This document shows, piece by piece, positions 33,101 to 44,136 of a stretch of 64,000 nucleotides of DNA. Where the stretch lies: the NCBI GenBank assembly GCA_036346355.1, contig CM070584.1:53775097-53839096 (forward strand), read 5' to 3'. This DNA is from Rhipidocladum racemiflorum (Eukaryota; Streptophyta; Magnoliopsida; Poales; Poaceae). Numbering within the stretch: the stretch's first letter is position 1; each line of letters starts with the position of its first letter. The position numbers were made by a program, and so were the translations under genes. The notes under the pieces are model-generated. The model did not search any database and was not told where the DNA came from. It was given only the letters and a program-made list of their open reading frames with translations.

Positions 33101-36100
33101 AACTTTATAACAGCAGCTACTTCTTTTGGTAATCCATTGTTACCTGAAGAACTAAATAAAGCAAAGAACACTACACCACCAGAGTTCACAGTCACCTATA
33201 AAGACAGGAAGTAGAAGGCAGAACATCAAATGCACGGATAAATAAAGATTGCACTCATATGCGAACTATATAGTAAAAAGAATATGATCTTGCATGTTTA
33301 ATCTACACAACATTAATCTGCGTAGATTCCCTGCCGTGCAATTGGTCTCAGATATGGTAAAGAAAGAATAAAAGCAAATTATTATTATTTTTCTCACTAT
33401 AGCAAACACAACAAAACATGTTGAAATTGACATCGCAACCAGCAGCAACAAACCTCAAGAGCTTTACTCATTTCATCTTCAGAGTGTTCCGAACTACTAC
33501 TATGTTCTGTATGGTGCAGAGATGACAACATATTCCATGAAAAGTCAGATGATTCAATATCTACTGCAGAAGCATTCCCAAGTCTCTCCCACAAACTTAT
33601 TTCTGGAGGGTGATCGTCCGTCAGTGGATTTTCTTCTTTGCCAGCTGGTTCTGCTCTAATCACTTGCTCACTAGAGTGGACACAGTCGCAAAACAATGAT
33701 AGCATTAGCAGCTGCTTTAACAGATTATGATTTACATAATTGCATGGCATGTGGAGTCAAAGCAAACCCATATATATTACAAAACATACAAATTCATCTT
33801 GCTAGTGAAGTTCCCTTTTAGATTCATATTCAAAATTATAGAACATAATAGTCAAACAAAAATGTACAAGGTACCATTATGTGTAATTGATGATCTGTAA
33901 AGTGTGAACACATCATTCTATTAATGGATTGTTTCCTATGTTGCCATCATTCTATTACACAAAGGTTTCTTTGTTGGAGATAATCAACATAATACAGATC
34001 AAAATGTAGTATATGTATATTGTGAGTTTGTGACTATCATAAGGTTACACCTAATCAATATTTAGCTAAGACTTTAAAGCAGAAGTCTTGATTTAATCAT
34101 GGGTTGAAATGGAATTGGGCCAACTAAGATGGCTATGAAGGATTAACTCTCTAGACTACCATATGCAGATCCAATTATCATCTTCACAATAAAGGGAAAA
34201 CCTAGGTGCATAATGTTCTTAATAAAAAGTAAAGTTAGAGCATCTTAATAGAGAGGAAAATAGGAGGGATATACATATATACAAATCCAACCTAACATTT
34301 CACAGAAAACTAGAGGAATCTATGTGTTGGCACTTGGCATGGAATTCAACTTCAAATAATTTGTTGTCCAGGTAATTCAGGTAACTAGAGAAATCAAAAA
34401 GAGGATTCAATGTAGTTTCCCAAGTACATATTCAGATAAGGTTCCATAATCTATTTGCATAACATTCCACTTTTCTGATGAAGTATAGTGGAAAATAATA
34501 CAACATTTACAACAGAAGGTTTCTAGAGTACAAGTTTCACCCAATAAGAGGATTGCGAGACACAGTTTAATTTAGTAATTGCAGATAATCAATTAAGTGC
34601 TACAAATGATATTTAGGCATTTAGCGATACTAGGATGTAGATGGATTTCGGCATTTCGCAAAGCAACCTGAAGTCCCCACTACTAAACAGTGAGAAGCTC
34701 CCACTTGGCATGACTTCAATCCTTGAATTCCGACGTGGGAACCCTGATGGCCGGAATGCCCCACTCCGCTTACGTACCAGCGACAGCCATTTCTCGAATG
34801 TCTGTGCTGGTGTTGAGATATCACCACCAAATAACAAAGAAACCACCTATAAACACAAGCAGAAATTTACAAAAAAAAAAAATATCAAAAAGATTTGTAA
34901 GCTAAGGGTTTTTGTACTGTAAGGAAAAGCAAGACATTTAAAATGACAAATGGGCACTGGAGAAAGTAACACTTACTCGAGAGGATAGCTTCAGATCTCT
35001 CTCGTTTTCCTGCAAAAAGTGTCAAACTTCTTATATTTACATATTAATATTTTGTGAGGATGAAAATAGTTAAAGCACGTCGATAGCAAGCTCCACTCGC
35101 CTGTTGTGATTGATGACAACATGGAGATAAAAAAGACATACCAAAAGCATAACATGAACGATCCTTTCTAAAATGAACTAGACGGGATTTTGGAACCCAG
35201 CTTGTCTAGATTCTCTCAACTTCTCAAACAGAGGACTGCAATCGTGATGAATTAACACTGACACGAAAAGAACTCCTGGGTTTATCCGCTTATGCTCGCC
35301 TTGGGGTGAGGAATGATCAAATTAAGGTCTTAGCTCTCCCGGTCTTACAACGAAAAAATTCCAAAACTTTGGCATGTCTCCTACCTGTGTAGTTTTTCTA
35401 CCTAGTCTGTCGCAAGCCAGTAAAAAGGAAGAGGGTTATGTGGGCTTGGCGAGCCAACGTAAAACAAAACAGCCTCTCTCATGGAATGAGACCCAAAAGA
35501 ATTGACTTTGATTGGTTTCTTTCCTAGTCTACTCCAACTTGTTTGGGACAAAAGGAACTTGTTTGGGACAAAAGGAACTTGTTTGGGACAAAAGGGTTGG
35601 TTATTGTTGATGTTTGGCACGCCTCCTACCAAAGTGCAACATTTCTAGAGGAATCAGAACCTAAAATCCCCCAAGTAAAACAGAATGCTAACCTAGATTG
35701 GATCAGGAGGAGCCTAGCGTAATGCATCCGGCAATGAACTGAACGAAACAACTGAAAACGAGTTTTTTCTTCTCCTCATTTACAACCAAATGGCCCCGCG
35801 AATCAACCTGGATCTGGTGTCACCACAGAACGTGCATTTGGGGGCCAGAACGAAGGGCTTATTGACAAGATCAGCCTAAATCGCAACGATAGACACAAGG
35901 AGAAACCGCATTTCATAGCCAAATCGGATAAAGAACCAACAGCATGCTTAAATCAGACCAAAGGGCACCTCGAAGAAACCGCATTCCGCAACTACACCAC
36001 TTCATCGTAGCAAGCAAGCACGAAATCAATCAAGAACGAAGACCCGAAGCAGATCAAGATTCCGGGACAAGTGCACTCCTCCCCAAATCCCCACCAAGAG

Positions 36101-36243
36101 CCAGCTCAACGTCTCAACCCAGATCAGATCACGCCGCACGAGCAGAGCAGGAAACAGAGGAGAAACGAGCTCACCCTGGGGGGGACGGACGGCGCCTCCT
36201 GCTCCTGCTCCGCCTCCTCTTGCCGCGCCTCCCGCTGTTCCAT
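30126..36243 (-). CDS. PHS1: PHS1-type kinase/dual-specificity phosphatase
   Basis: In Arabidopsis, PHS1 acts on cortical microtubules: its kinase-like domain modifies alpha-tubulin, and its phosphatase domain controls that activity and binds MAP kinases. I assembled eleven exons with GT/AG borders and consistent phase: 36243-36175, 35009-34977, 34846-34668, 33670-33454, 33195-33022, 32933-32773, 32665-31621, 31296-31150, 31072-30845, 30758-30601 and 30495-30126. They give 926 residues, about the length of the Arabidopsis protein. Residues from about 150 to 440 form the actin-fragmin-kinase-like domain (LDLILRNEDRLP at 311-322, with D312, N317, D319). Residues from about 690 to 830 form the phosphatase with HCFEGKSRS, catalytic C785 and R791. 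The tail has a C2H2-like finger (C857, C860, H874, H879). No stop or frameshift is seen. Intron 1 is long (1.17 kb). Confidence 0.95.
35536..35595. repeat. 20-bp tandem triplication in PHS1 intron 1
   Basis: The unit AACTTGTTTGGGACAAAAGG is repeated three times without a mismatch. Perfect identity suggests a recent expansion and likely length variation between strains. Confidence 0.9.
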
Positions 36244-37181
36244 GGGAGGGCGCAGGTAGCCGTTGACGGCCCAGGCGTGTGGTATGATATACTCGTCGTA
36301 CTAACTAGGTTTTAACCGCCGCTACGGCGCTATACGGCCGCCTGGCTCCCACAGAGGGAGAGCGAGCCGTCAAATCCGACGGAAAAGGAGGGATCTTGCG
36401 CGAGCTTTCCTCCCCCCGCTCCGTCCTTTCCGTCTTGGTGTCGGCTTTTCCCCGTAACGGAGGGGAGAGAGAAGGAGAAGGGGGAGGAAGTGGGGGAGAC
36501 GAAAGTAGAGAGAGAGAGAGAGTGGAGTGGATCAGCGCAGTGGTTGCTGAACAACAAACTGCTTTGTGCTTTCGGGAACGGGGCTCCATGGCATGGAGCT
36601 CGAGCCGGTGAAGGTCCAGGAGCGGAGGATCGGACGGCGAGATCTGTGGCTAACTGCAACCAATGAATGCATGTGTCAATTGTGTGCTTCGCTTCTATCT
36701 TGGTTTATTTAGTACAGGTGGATTGGAATTAGATTCCAGCTTTTCCCCTTGGTCAGTAGTACCCCAATTAAACAAGCTTTCAGTTTCCAAAAGCATCATT
36801 GCCTGTATTAAAATATGCTGGATAGCAATCGAGTTGATTAAAGTTTGATTGCTAACCAGTCTTTCCGGTTCCGGGTGGTGTGACTTAAAATTCTAGAACC
36901 ACATGTGTTCCAAACAATCTGACAAGGCCACACACTTGCACATCTAACGTAACAGTCAAAATGCCAAGTTTACATATATCCTACTTATTTAGCATTAGGC
37001 CCTTTTTATAGCTTAAATCTAGTCTTTTAGCCTAATCAGCTTAAAAGTATTTATATACGGTAGAAGTGAATAATTTTATCTTAACTTTAGTGATATTGAT
37101 TTAAAACCAGCATTCGATAAACCAAAAAAAAAACATATCCAATGACTTTTGGATTTTAGTTATACGAAAACTTATAATTTG
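36244..37181. other. PHS1 upstream region, no other gene
   Basis: GC-rich with GA-repeats (about 36440-36530; CT-rich on the PHS1 strand), typical of a plant 5' untranslated region or promoter. Beyond 36650 it is AT-rich. No clear TATA box could be assigned. Confidence 0.45.
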
Positions 37182-37463
37182 CTCCCTTTGTTCACTTTTA
37201 TAAGGTGTATTTTGACTTTATACAATGATTAATGTTCTGTTGAAATTAAGAAAGGTACGAGAGAAAATGACTTAGACGCCCCCACTTAATTGTCTGAGAA
37301 AATGAAATATATACTTTGTATGGGTGGCAATGAATAAATGCATATAGTTGAGAGAAAATAAATAGGGGTATAGAAGAAGAGGTCTCATTAAATATACGTC
37401 CAAGTCTTATATTTGTGAATAAGCTCATTTAAAAAATAAGCAAATAAAAGTGAATGGAGTGAG
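37182..37463. mobile_element. Stowaway MITE
   Basis: The inverted ends are CTCCCTTTGTTCACTTTTATAAG and CTCACTCCATTCACTTTTATTTG. The internal sequence CCCCCACTTAATTGTC is that of the element at 9652, in opposite orientation. TA follows the right end; the left TA has become TG. Confidence 0.75.
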
Positions 37464-37579
37464 TATAAAAATAACTAGTTAGAAAAGCTATCCCTTTAAC
37501 AGACTTTGACCTTTGTTTTTAAGTCAAAAAAAAACCCAAACAAACCATAATCATGCAAGAATGTATCAGGGAAGACTTA

Positions 37580-38936
37580 GGGCCCGTTTGGCAACTTGAA
37601 ACCGGACGGTTTCTACTAGACTCCAGAAAAATCGAACCAAACGAAAAAAATCGCAGAACGTTTCTCCTTTTCCTACATGGTTATCGAAGCGCTCTCCAAC
37701 CAGTTCCTCCCCGATTCACGAAACCTTTTACCCCCTACCCTTCGCTAGCTCTCGGCTCCCCGCGTCCTCGTTCTCTCGCGCGCCCCGCCCCCGCCCCCCA
37801 ACGACGCGCCCCCGCCCTCGCCCCCCGACGACGCCTGCATCCTCGTGACTCTCGGGCGACGCCCCCCGACTTCTCACATAGCGAGAGCGAGGCGGACTAT
37901 CCCTCGCCGGATGCCAAGCGCACACACGCTGGATTGGGCGACGCCGAGCCGGTGAGTTCGGTGTCCGACGCCGCCACGCCGGAGGAAGGGCGTCGCTATC
38001 CTCATCATGCTCTCCCGTGACTCCTAGCCCTTCTGTCGCTTGCCGTCCTACTGCGCAAGCGGCGCCAACTCCGACGCCCTTCGAAGACTTGGAGCTCACC
38101 ACCGTATCAGATGGCTTCCTCTCGTCGAAGCCAGGCTCTTGAAAGCAAATGGAGCAAGCAAACCGGCTGCTTTGTCTCACTCACCTTTTGGTTGATTCCA
38201 ATGGAGACGATTCGAGCTTTGGATTAAGGATGAAGAGCTGCTTAATTGGTCTGGTTAAACAATTGCTTGCTATAGTTCTTTGGAGAGCTGCTTAATTGAT
38301 CTGCTTAAAAAAAGATATATCTTTTGTTTGGGTAGTTTTTTTGGTTATTTGTTGCGTTGATTCTGCTATAAAATTGCTTGCTATAGTTCTCCCATAATTG
38401 TGTTGTGTCTTTTTGTTCGTTTCAATCTGTGGAACAGAGTTGATTGGAGCAACTAACAAAGCCAGCTCTTATTTCCTTGATCATCATAATCTAGCAAGAA
38501 AATGTCCCCCAGGAAGAGCAAAATTTAGCTGAAATTTTGCTTCCGTTGCAGTCTCCAGCTATGCTTGTTCCAACTATCCATAGTAGTATGGGAGCTTTGC
38601 CAAGCAACCAATGCATAGCAGTCATTAGGCAATGATGTATTTTGCTACCTCTTCTATTTGAATGGTCGAACATTGATAAAAAAATCTGTAATGAGATAAT
38701 TATGGATGTATGTATTTCAACGTCATTTCTTACATTAAAATGTACTACAAATCCATCACAAATACAAAGGGCACTTCGGTCATTTTCATCACTTCACCCT
38801 CTTTCCAGAATCTGAATCCAGATAGCTAGCCAAACGGTTTCCAAACAGTGTTTCTGATTCTACCTGAAACATTTCTATCAAGAATCTGGAACCGTTTCCG
38901 TTTCTACTAGAATCTGGAACCGTACCAAACGAGGCC
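37580..38936. mobile_element. Non-autonomous PIF/Harbinger-like element with GC-rich cargo
   Basis: The inverted ends are GGGCCCGTTTGGCAA and GGCCTCGTTTGGTAC, followed by GAAACGGTTT-like subterminal repeats on both sides. TTA flanks both ends (37577-37579 and 38937-38939), the 3-bp target duplication of this superfamily. The 1.36-kb body holds a GC-rich block at 37740-38180, open in several frames but without recognisable protein. No transposase or DNA-binding partner gene is present. Confidence 0.72.
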
Positions 38937-38939
38937 TTA

Positions 38940-41234
38940 ATTATATACGCTGCTCAAGTGCTCCTGGACAGTAGGACACTGGGCCAGGTTTGAGTAAAAA
39001 GTTTTCCTGGCATCAGATTATGCTTAATCAGATATTAATCGGCTATTGGAGACCATGAATAGGCAAGAGTAGAACTGCGAATATACTAGTGGGCATTTCA
39101 CTGTGAATATAGCGGTGGACATTTCATTTTTTTTTTTTGAGGGAGTACAAGGGGCGACGTATTACACTACATTCATACCACCTATATACATACGTGTCTC
39201 ATAGATGTTTGGAATTTAGCAGAGTCACCCAATTAAGATCTCACGAAGCATGTACATACATTTTCCTACGGAATACGCACGTATTTGTACTATTAAAATT
39301 GGTGCACAGTTGAACACCAGCTCAAGTCACACTCACATGTCTAGCCATCTGTTCACATGTCAGCTTCCAGGTATTTCATGATCCTATAATAGGTCTCTTC
39401 CATTATTTTTTCTGCGTGTGTTAAATGTGGGTAGACCAACTTGAAACTGGCAGTTTTCACGAGTAAATGCCATTGCACAACAAATGAGTATTGCGAAAAC
39501 TCTCAGGATGAAGCCATCTGCTGGTTAAGAGAATCATGTAACGGAGAGGTGACAACTGAGTGACTGACAACATAATGGTGACTAAAATTTGAGTTGCCAT
39601 TTTTTACTGTCAAATCTTGTGTAGCAAAAAGATTGACCAACCACATTTTGGCACGAGGATCGAGTCGAGGATTATAGTTTGACAAACCAAATTTTAGATA
39701 GCCAACGTTTCGATCCATCTGCATATTTATCAGTTTCCTTCTTGTTCTTATTAGTCCGTACTCCGTAGTAGTTTGCAAAGTCCACATTATAATCAATTGG
39801 TTCAGAAAGAGACCCGCCCAAGTACTAGTAAGAGCAGTACAGCCCGGCAAATACGGAGCTCGAGGTCTGCCTAAGTACTAACCAAGCATCATTATCCTCA
39901 GACTTGGCTCGCTCGTCCTCACACCCCAGCCGCTCGTCTCGCGCCGCCGTAGCCGCGCAAGCCTCCCCTGCGCCTGGAAGCCGCCGTGCTGCTGCTAATT
40001 TTCTATGTTACATGCTGCTTCTATTTCTCTGTTACATGTTACATGTTGCTTCTAATTCTCTATAGTTCAGAGAGTGAATCATCAAGTGCTGCTCTGACTA
40101 GAATATGGGTCGGTGCGAGAAGATGGTGTTAAGTTGGCGGTAAATTGGGAGATCAAGTGGCCAATAGAGAGCGAGAGCTTTCATAGTACAAATATTGGAA
40201 GATTCCAGTGATCTATGTATCAAGGTTGTCTCTTTTCCATGTCTGAAATGCTTGTAGCCGATTTTTCTCTTCAATGTTGAAGTTTCCAATTACCCCGAAA
40301 GATAAAAAAAAAACGGACATAGTTGTTCTCAACTATTAAGGTCCCGGAAAATTTCTTGTTAGCTTTTGATGTGAGAGGTGTGGTGGAGTTATGGTCTGCA
40401 TGATTTACCTGATGTAAGTGAAAAATTGACTCATTCCTAACTTCTAGCTGGTGGGCTTCTTTGGTTTCTCCTATCATCATGCGAAAAAATAGAGGGATAG
40501 GTTTCAGTAAGAATCTATATGGTAGACACCTGGATGGTTAAACGATGGCTTCAAGTGGCATTTCTGAACCGTCAAAAAGATCCATTTTATACCTTTAAGA
40601 CAACGAAATTTATGCATGTTTCTCTTCTACTGTACTGATTGACTTGTCTTTTCCTCTATTTGCAGCAACTTTTCACCAGTTTTGTTTGTTGTAACATAGG
40701 TCTTGTAAGCGTGCAAATTACTGCAAGAGTAGTACTGGGAAAGAGTGGATATTGAGAAAGCACTGATGAAGGCATCAAGCTCTACTAAGCCTCCTTGTTT
40801 CAATGCACTCGGATAAAGTTTGCTCAGTTTTGCGATTCTGTGTGGCCAGCTCAAGCTTAGTGTGATTCTGTTAAGAGTATTGTCACTCTGTTTCTTTAAT
40901 ATTTTTTTATAAAGAAGACAAATTTTAATACGCACAATATGCAGTTTGTAAGGCAAATAGGCAATACCACCATTCTAATTTTTAATCATTCACAACTCTG
41001 CTTTTTGTGTGCTTCTTAATCAGAAAATAAGAGTTTTTTTTATGACTTTGTTGCTTCGAGGATACTGGATCTTAACAAACACTTAGGAAAAAAACTAATT
41101 TAGTTTGTCTGTTACAAAATCACAACATTAGTTAAGGAAAACAAAAGTATGCCTTTCATAGAACCTAAAGAAAATGGGAGATATGGCCAATTTTGTCAGA
41201 CTTTTTGTTTTCAAAATCCATAACTTGGTCAGTC
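38940..41234. other. Intergenic, no gene seen
   Basis: About 2.3 kb, mostly AT-rich. A short pyrimidine- and GC-rich stretch lies at 39900-40000. No frame with a recognised motif. Confidence 0.45.
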
Positions 41235-41239
41235 CTCAA

Positions 41240-41366
41240 TGTTATGAATAGCACTTGTATTCAATATGAGGGCCAATGGCCACAATATATAGAGTACATG
41301 AGAGAAAGGAATAACATGACTCTATCTTTAATATAGATACTAGAATAACAGGACTCTATCTCTAAC
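41240..41366 (-). repeat. 3' LTR of the small LTR element
   Basis: 127 bp, TG...CA borders, near-identical in layout to 42881-43006 with scattered substitutions and short indels. Confidence 0.85.
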
Positions 41367-42880
41367 ACCCCCACACACACACACACAAATGCAAGGCGTA
41401 TGCAATTGCATTGCATTTGAAAAAGGTTGACACTAAGGTAGGAAAATCCAAAGTCCTGATCTTGAAGTAGCCGTCGTAGCTTGTAACTCTTGAAAAATCG
41501 GTGATGAAGAAACGATAGCGAAGAACCGAGTCGGTGAAGAAAAGTCGACGAAGAAGCCAAATCGACGAACGAAAGTCGAATGTAGGGCCGAGTCGACGAA
41601 GAAGAGCCGACGGTACGAGTCGACAAGAAGAACCGACGAAGCCGACAAAATGAGTCGAGCCGAGGTAATCAGAGTTGACAGAATGAGCCGAGCCGATAAA
41701 AGAGCCGAGCGATGACAGAATCAAGATGCTAAAAACTTGGATGGACGCAACGGAAGACTAAAGAAAATATTATGAATTACTAGCCGCAGCACTAAAAAGC
41801 AGTAGCCCGAAAGCCATCAAGCCAACGAAAGCCAAGATGACAAGAGCTATGCTGAAATGAGCCGAGCCTATCTGAAAAGAACCGAAGCCGAGCCGATCGA
41901 ACTGGAGCCAAGCCAGCCATGTAAAAGATCGGGAGCTATAGCTGCCGAAACTGAGGCTGCCCAAAGCCGGAACCATTGGCTGGACTTGAAAACCGAACTT
42001 GAAAGCCAAACCTTCACGTGAGGTGGGAATTGAATAAAGTACCTCCCGGACGTGAACTGTGGAGAGGCCGGGCAGACTTGAAGCCAATGGGAAGAATTGA
42101 TGTTCGATCGGAGCAACTAGCACTAGATGAGGCTCTGACTTTTCCTCCACGAACTCTTCACGGGATAGTCCGAGGATGGCGACGATTCCTCCAAGCGGGA
42201 TCAAGTCCGATTGGGAGGCAGGCTGATGATCCGCGCGGAGGCCAAAGTCGACGCGAGCCGGGCCGGAATCGGCCGGAGTCGTCGCGGCGGCAGGACGGCG
42301 CAGTTGGAGGCCGGCGCGGTGACCCGGAGCTCAACGAAGACTGGAACGCCTAGACTCCGAGGCAAGAACAAAACCGGCGAGGCGGCCCAACGATGAAGAT
42401 CCGATGATGTGGGCCAAAGACGATAGCTCGAAGGACGCCGAGGCCGAAGGCTGGGCGACGCGCGGTGTCGGTGGAGACGGCGCTGGCGCAGATCGAACCA
42501 GAGGATGAAGCTGACGGTGCTATGATAGCGACCTGATCCCAACGATGGACAGCAGGCGACGTCAGGCGGTGGTGTTGGGCGGCCAAAGATCTGGAGACCG
42601 GAGTGGAGGCCGACGATTGGTGGCCGGTCCGAAGCCGAGGCTACGCAACGAAGGCGGCGACGACGCGGAATCCAAGGCGGCGACCGCGCGCGGAAACCGA
42701 CGAGATGTGGTGGGTGGCCACGAAGCTCGAAGGCGGCTGCGTGGACCGGTGGTTCGGCTGGCGCCGTAGGACGCGCGGCCGACGTGGGAGCCGCCCCGGG
42801 AGTCTCCTCCTCCCGGGGCAGCAGATTAGATCTAAAACAGCAGAGAAAAAATTAGGAAAAAAAGCGCAGAACACGTCTAG

Positions 42881-43006
42881 TGTTATGAATAGTGACTTGT
42901 ATTGATATGAGGCGCCATTTCTGATATATAGAGTACATGAGGAAAAGTAATAATAGGACTCTATCTCTAATATAGATACTAGAATAACATGACTCTATCT
43001 CTAACA
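42881..43006 (-). repeat. 5' LTR of the small LTR element
   Basis: 126 bp. It contains the partial internal duplication ACTCTATCTCTAA twice. The sequence directly inside it (CTAGACGTG on the minus strand) is not an obvious primer-binding site. Confidence 0.8.
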
Positions 43007-43011
43007 CTCAA

Positions 43012-43788
43012 TAACTCTCTGTGACTGTGATTCTCGCAATAAATGATTTTTTTTAGGATGTGTAATATGTGATTATTAATTCTAATTGAGAGGTAACCAT
43101 AGGTTCTGCATGTGTCATCTATGGGAAAGTAGGAGGACAAGTTGGCTAAGTCACAATTGGAGTAATGGTTCGGAAGCATGAATTTGAATAAAGAAAATGT
43201 CAAAGTGGTGGTAAGTTAGGATGTTTTACTTGACAATTTGTTTCTGGGGTTGCATCAGTTTGCATGCAACTTTGGATGTCTTTACACATGTCAAACCTGC
43301 AAGGGCTGGATCGACCATTGGTGTAGTAGGTGCATATGGTACTAACGACTAACGAGGCAGCTAAGAAAGTTGAGGGAATAATTTTAGATGTCGCATACGA
43401 TAACTTATTTTTTTTTTGGAGTTTTTCAGTTTAAAAAATAGAGAATTGTTAAGTGACACTCGAGTGTTTTGTTGGTTTGTGAACATTTTTTTTTTGTCTA
43501 TAGAGTACTTAAAATGCAAGGAGAGATATCAAATTAATTCTATTAATTAAATTTAGATATAAAGGCTCAACATGTAAGTGTTATTTAACAAAAAAAAAAA
43601 ACACTCAGGCAATCCCTAGACACCCCTTCGGACTTTAGCTGATATCCTCTGGTGGTTGACACGGCATTAGTGATAAGGTTACCGTTGAAGTTTTCCTTGA
43701 AGGGACAGTTAGTTTACAGTCATCGTTGTTGATGTCGGGACAGCTAATTAATAACAGTGACCATGTTGTCTGCTTCCAACGTAAGTAC
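43012..43788. other. Intergenic, no gene seen
   Basis: AT-rich with several A/T homopolymers. No credible reading frame. Confidence 0.5.
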
Positions 43789-44136
43789 TACTCCCTCCAT
43801 CCTTAAATACACGGCGCAACTGCCATGGACACAAAGACCAAGAAACAGCCATGATGGCTTCTCAGTTTTCACGCGCCCGCGTCCAGCTCATCTCGCATGC
43901 GCACGTCATCTCATCCAGATGGTTTCATGCAAGACCAAGAAGCAGCGGGAACATTCCCTCCCTGGATGAAAAAAATTTAACAAAAATTTGCAAAGCGCGC
44001 CCGCGGAAAACTTAAAAAAAATTCTCTTGGCGGTACTGATTGCCATCTCATCCTATAAATATGGGCAATGCTTATTCACAGTTCACACCACACATTTGTT
44101 CCATCTCTTTCATCCTCTCTCCCATGGTTGAACATA

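Larger units (their letters stand above)
41240..43006 (-). mobile_element. Small non-autonomous LTR retrotransposon
   Basis: Terminal direct repeats of 127 and 126 bp flank a 1.5-kb body. The 5-bp target duplication CTCAA is perfect (41235-41239 and 43007-43011). Reading minus, the LTR runs TGTTAGAGATAGAG to TTCATAACA, with CTCTATATA as its TATA box, and a purine tract ending GGGGG lies just before the 3' LTR (41366). I see no gag, protease, integrase or RT in the body. It has one 145-codon minus-strand frame (41770-42204) of unknown kind, degenerate GAGCCGAGCCGA-like repeats near 41500-41720, and a GC-rich part near the 5' LTR. Confidence 0.85.

Noticed and set aside
35536..35595. Short direct repeats as a CRISPR array
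   Set aside because: Units are contiguous without spacers, in an intron of a plant gene.
42018..42905. Several frames over 70 codons in the body of the small LTR element
   Set aside because: GC-driven open frames without motif; treated as part of the mobile element.
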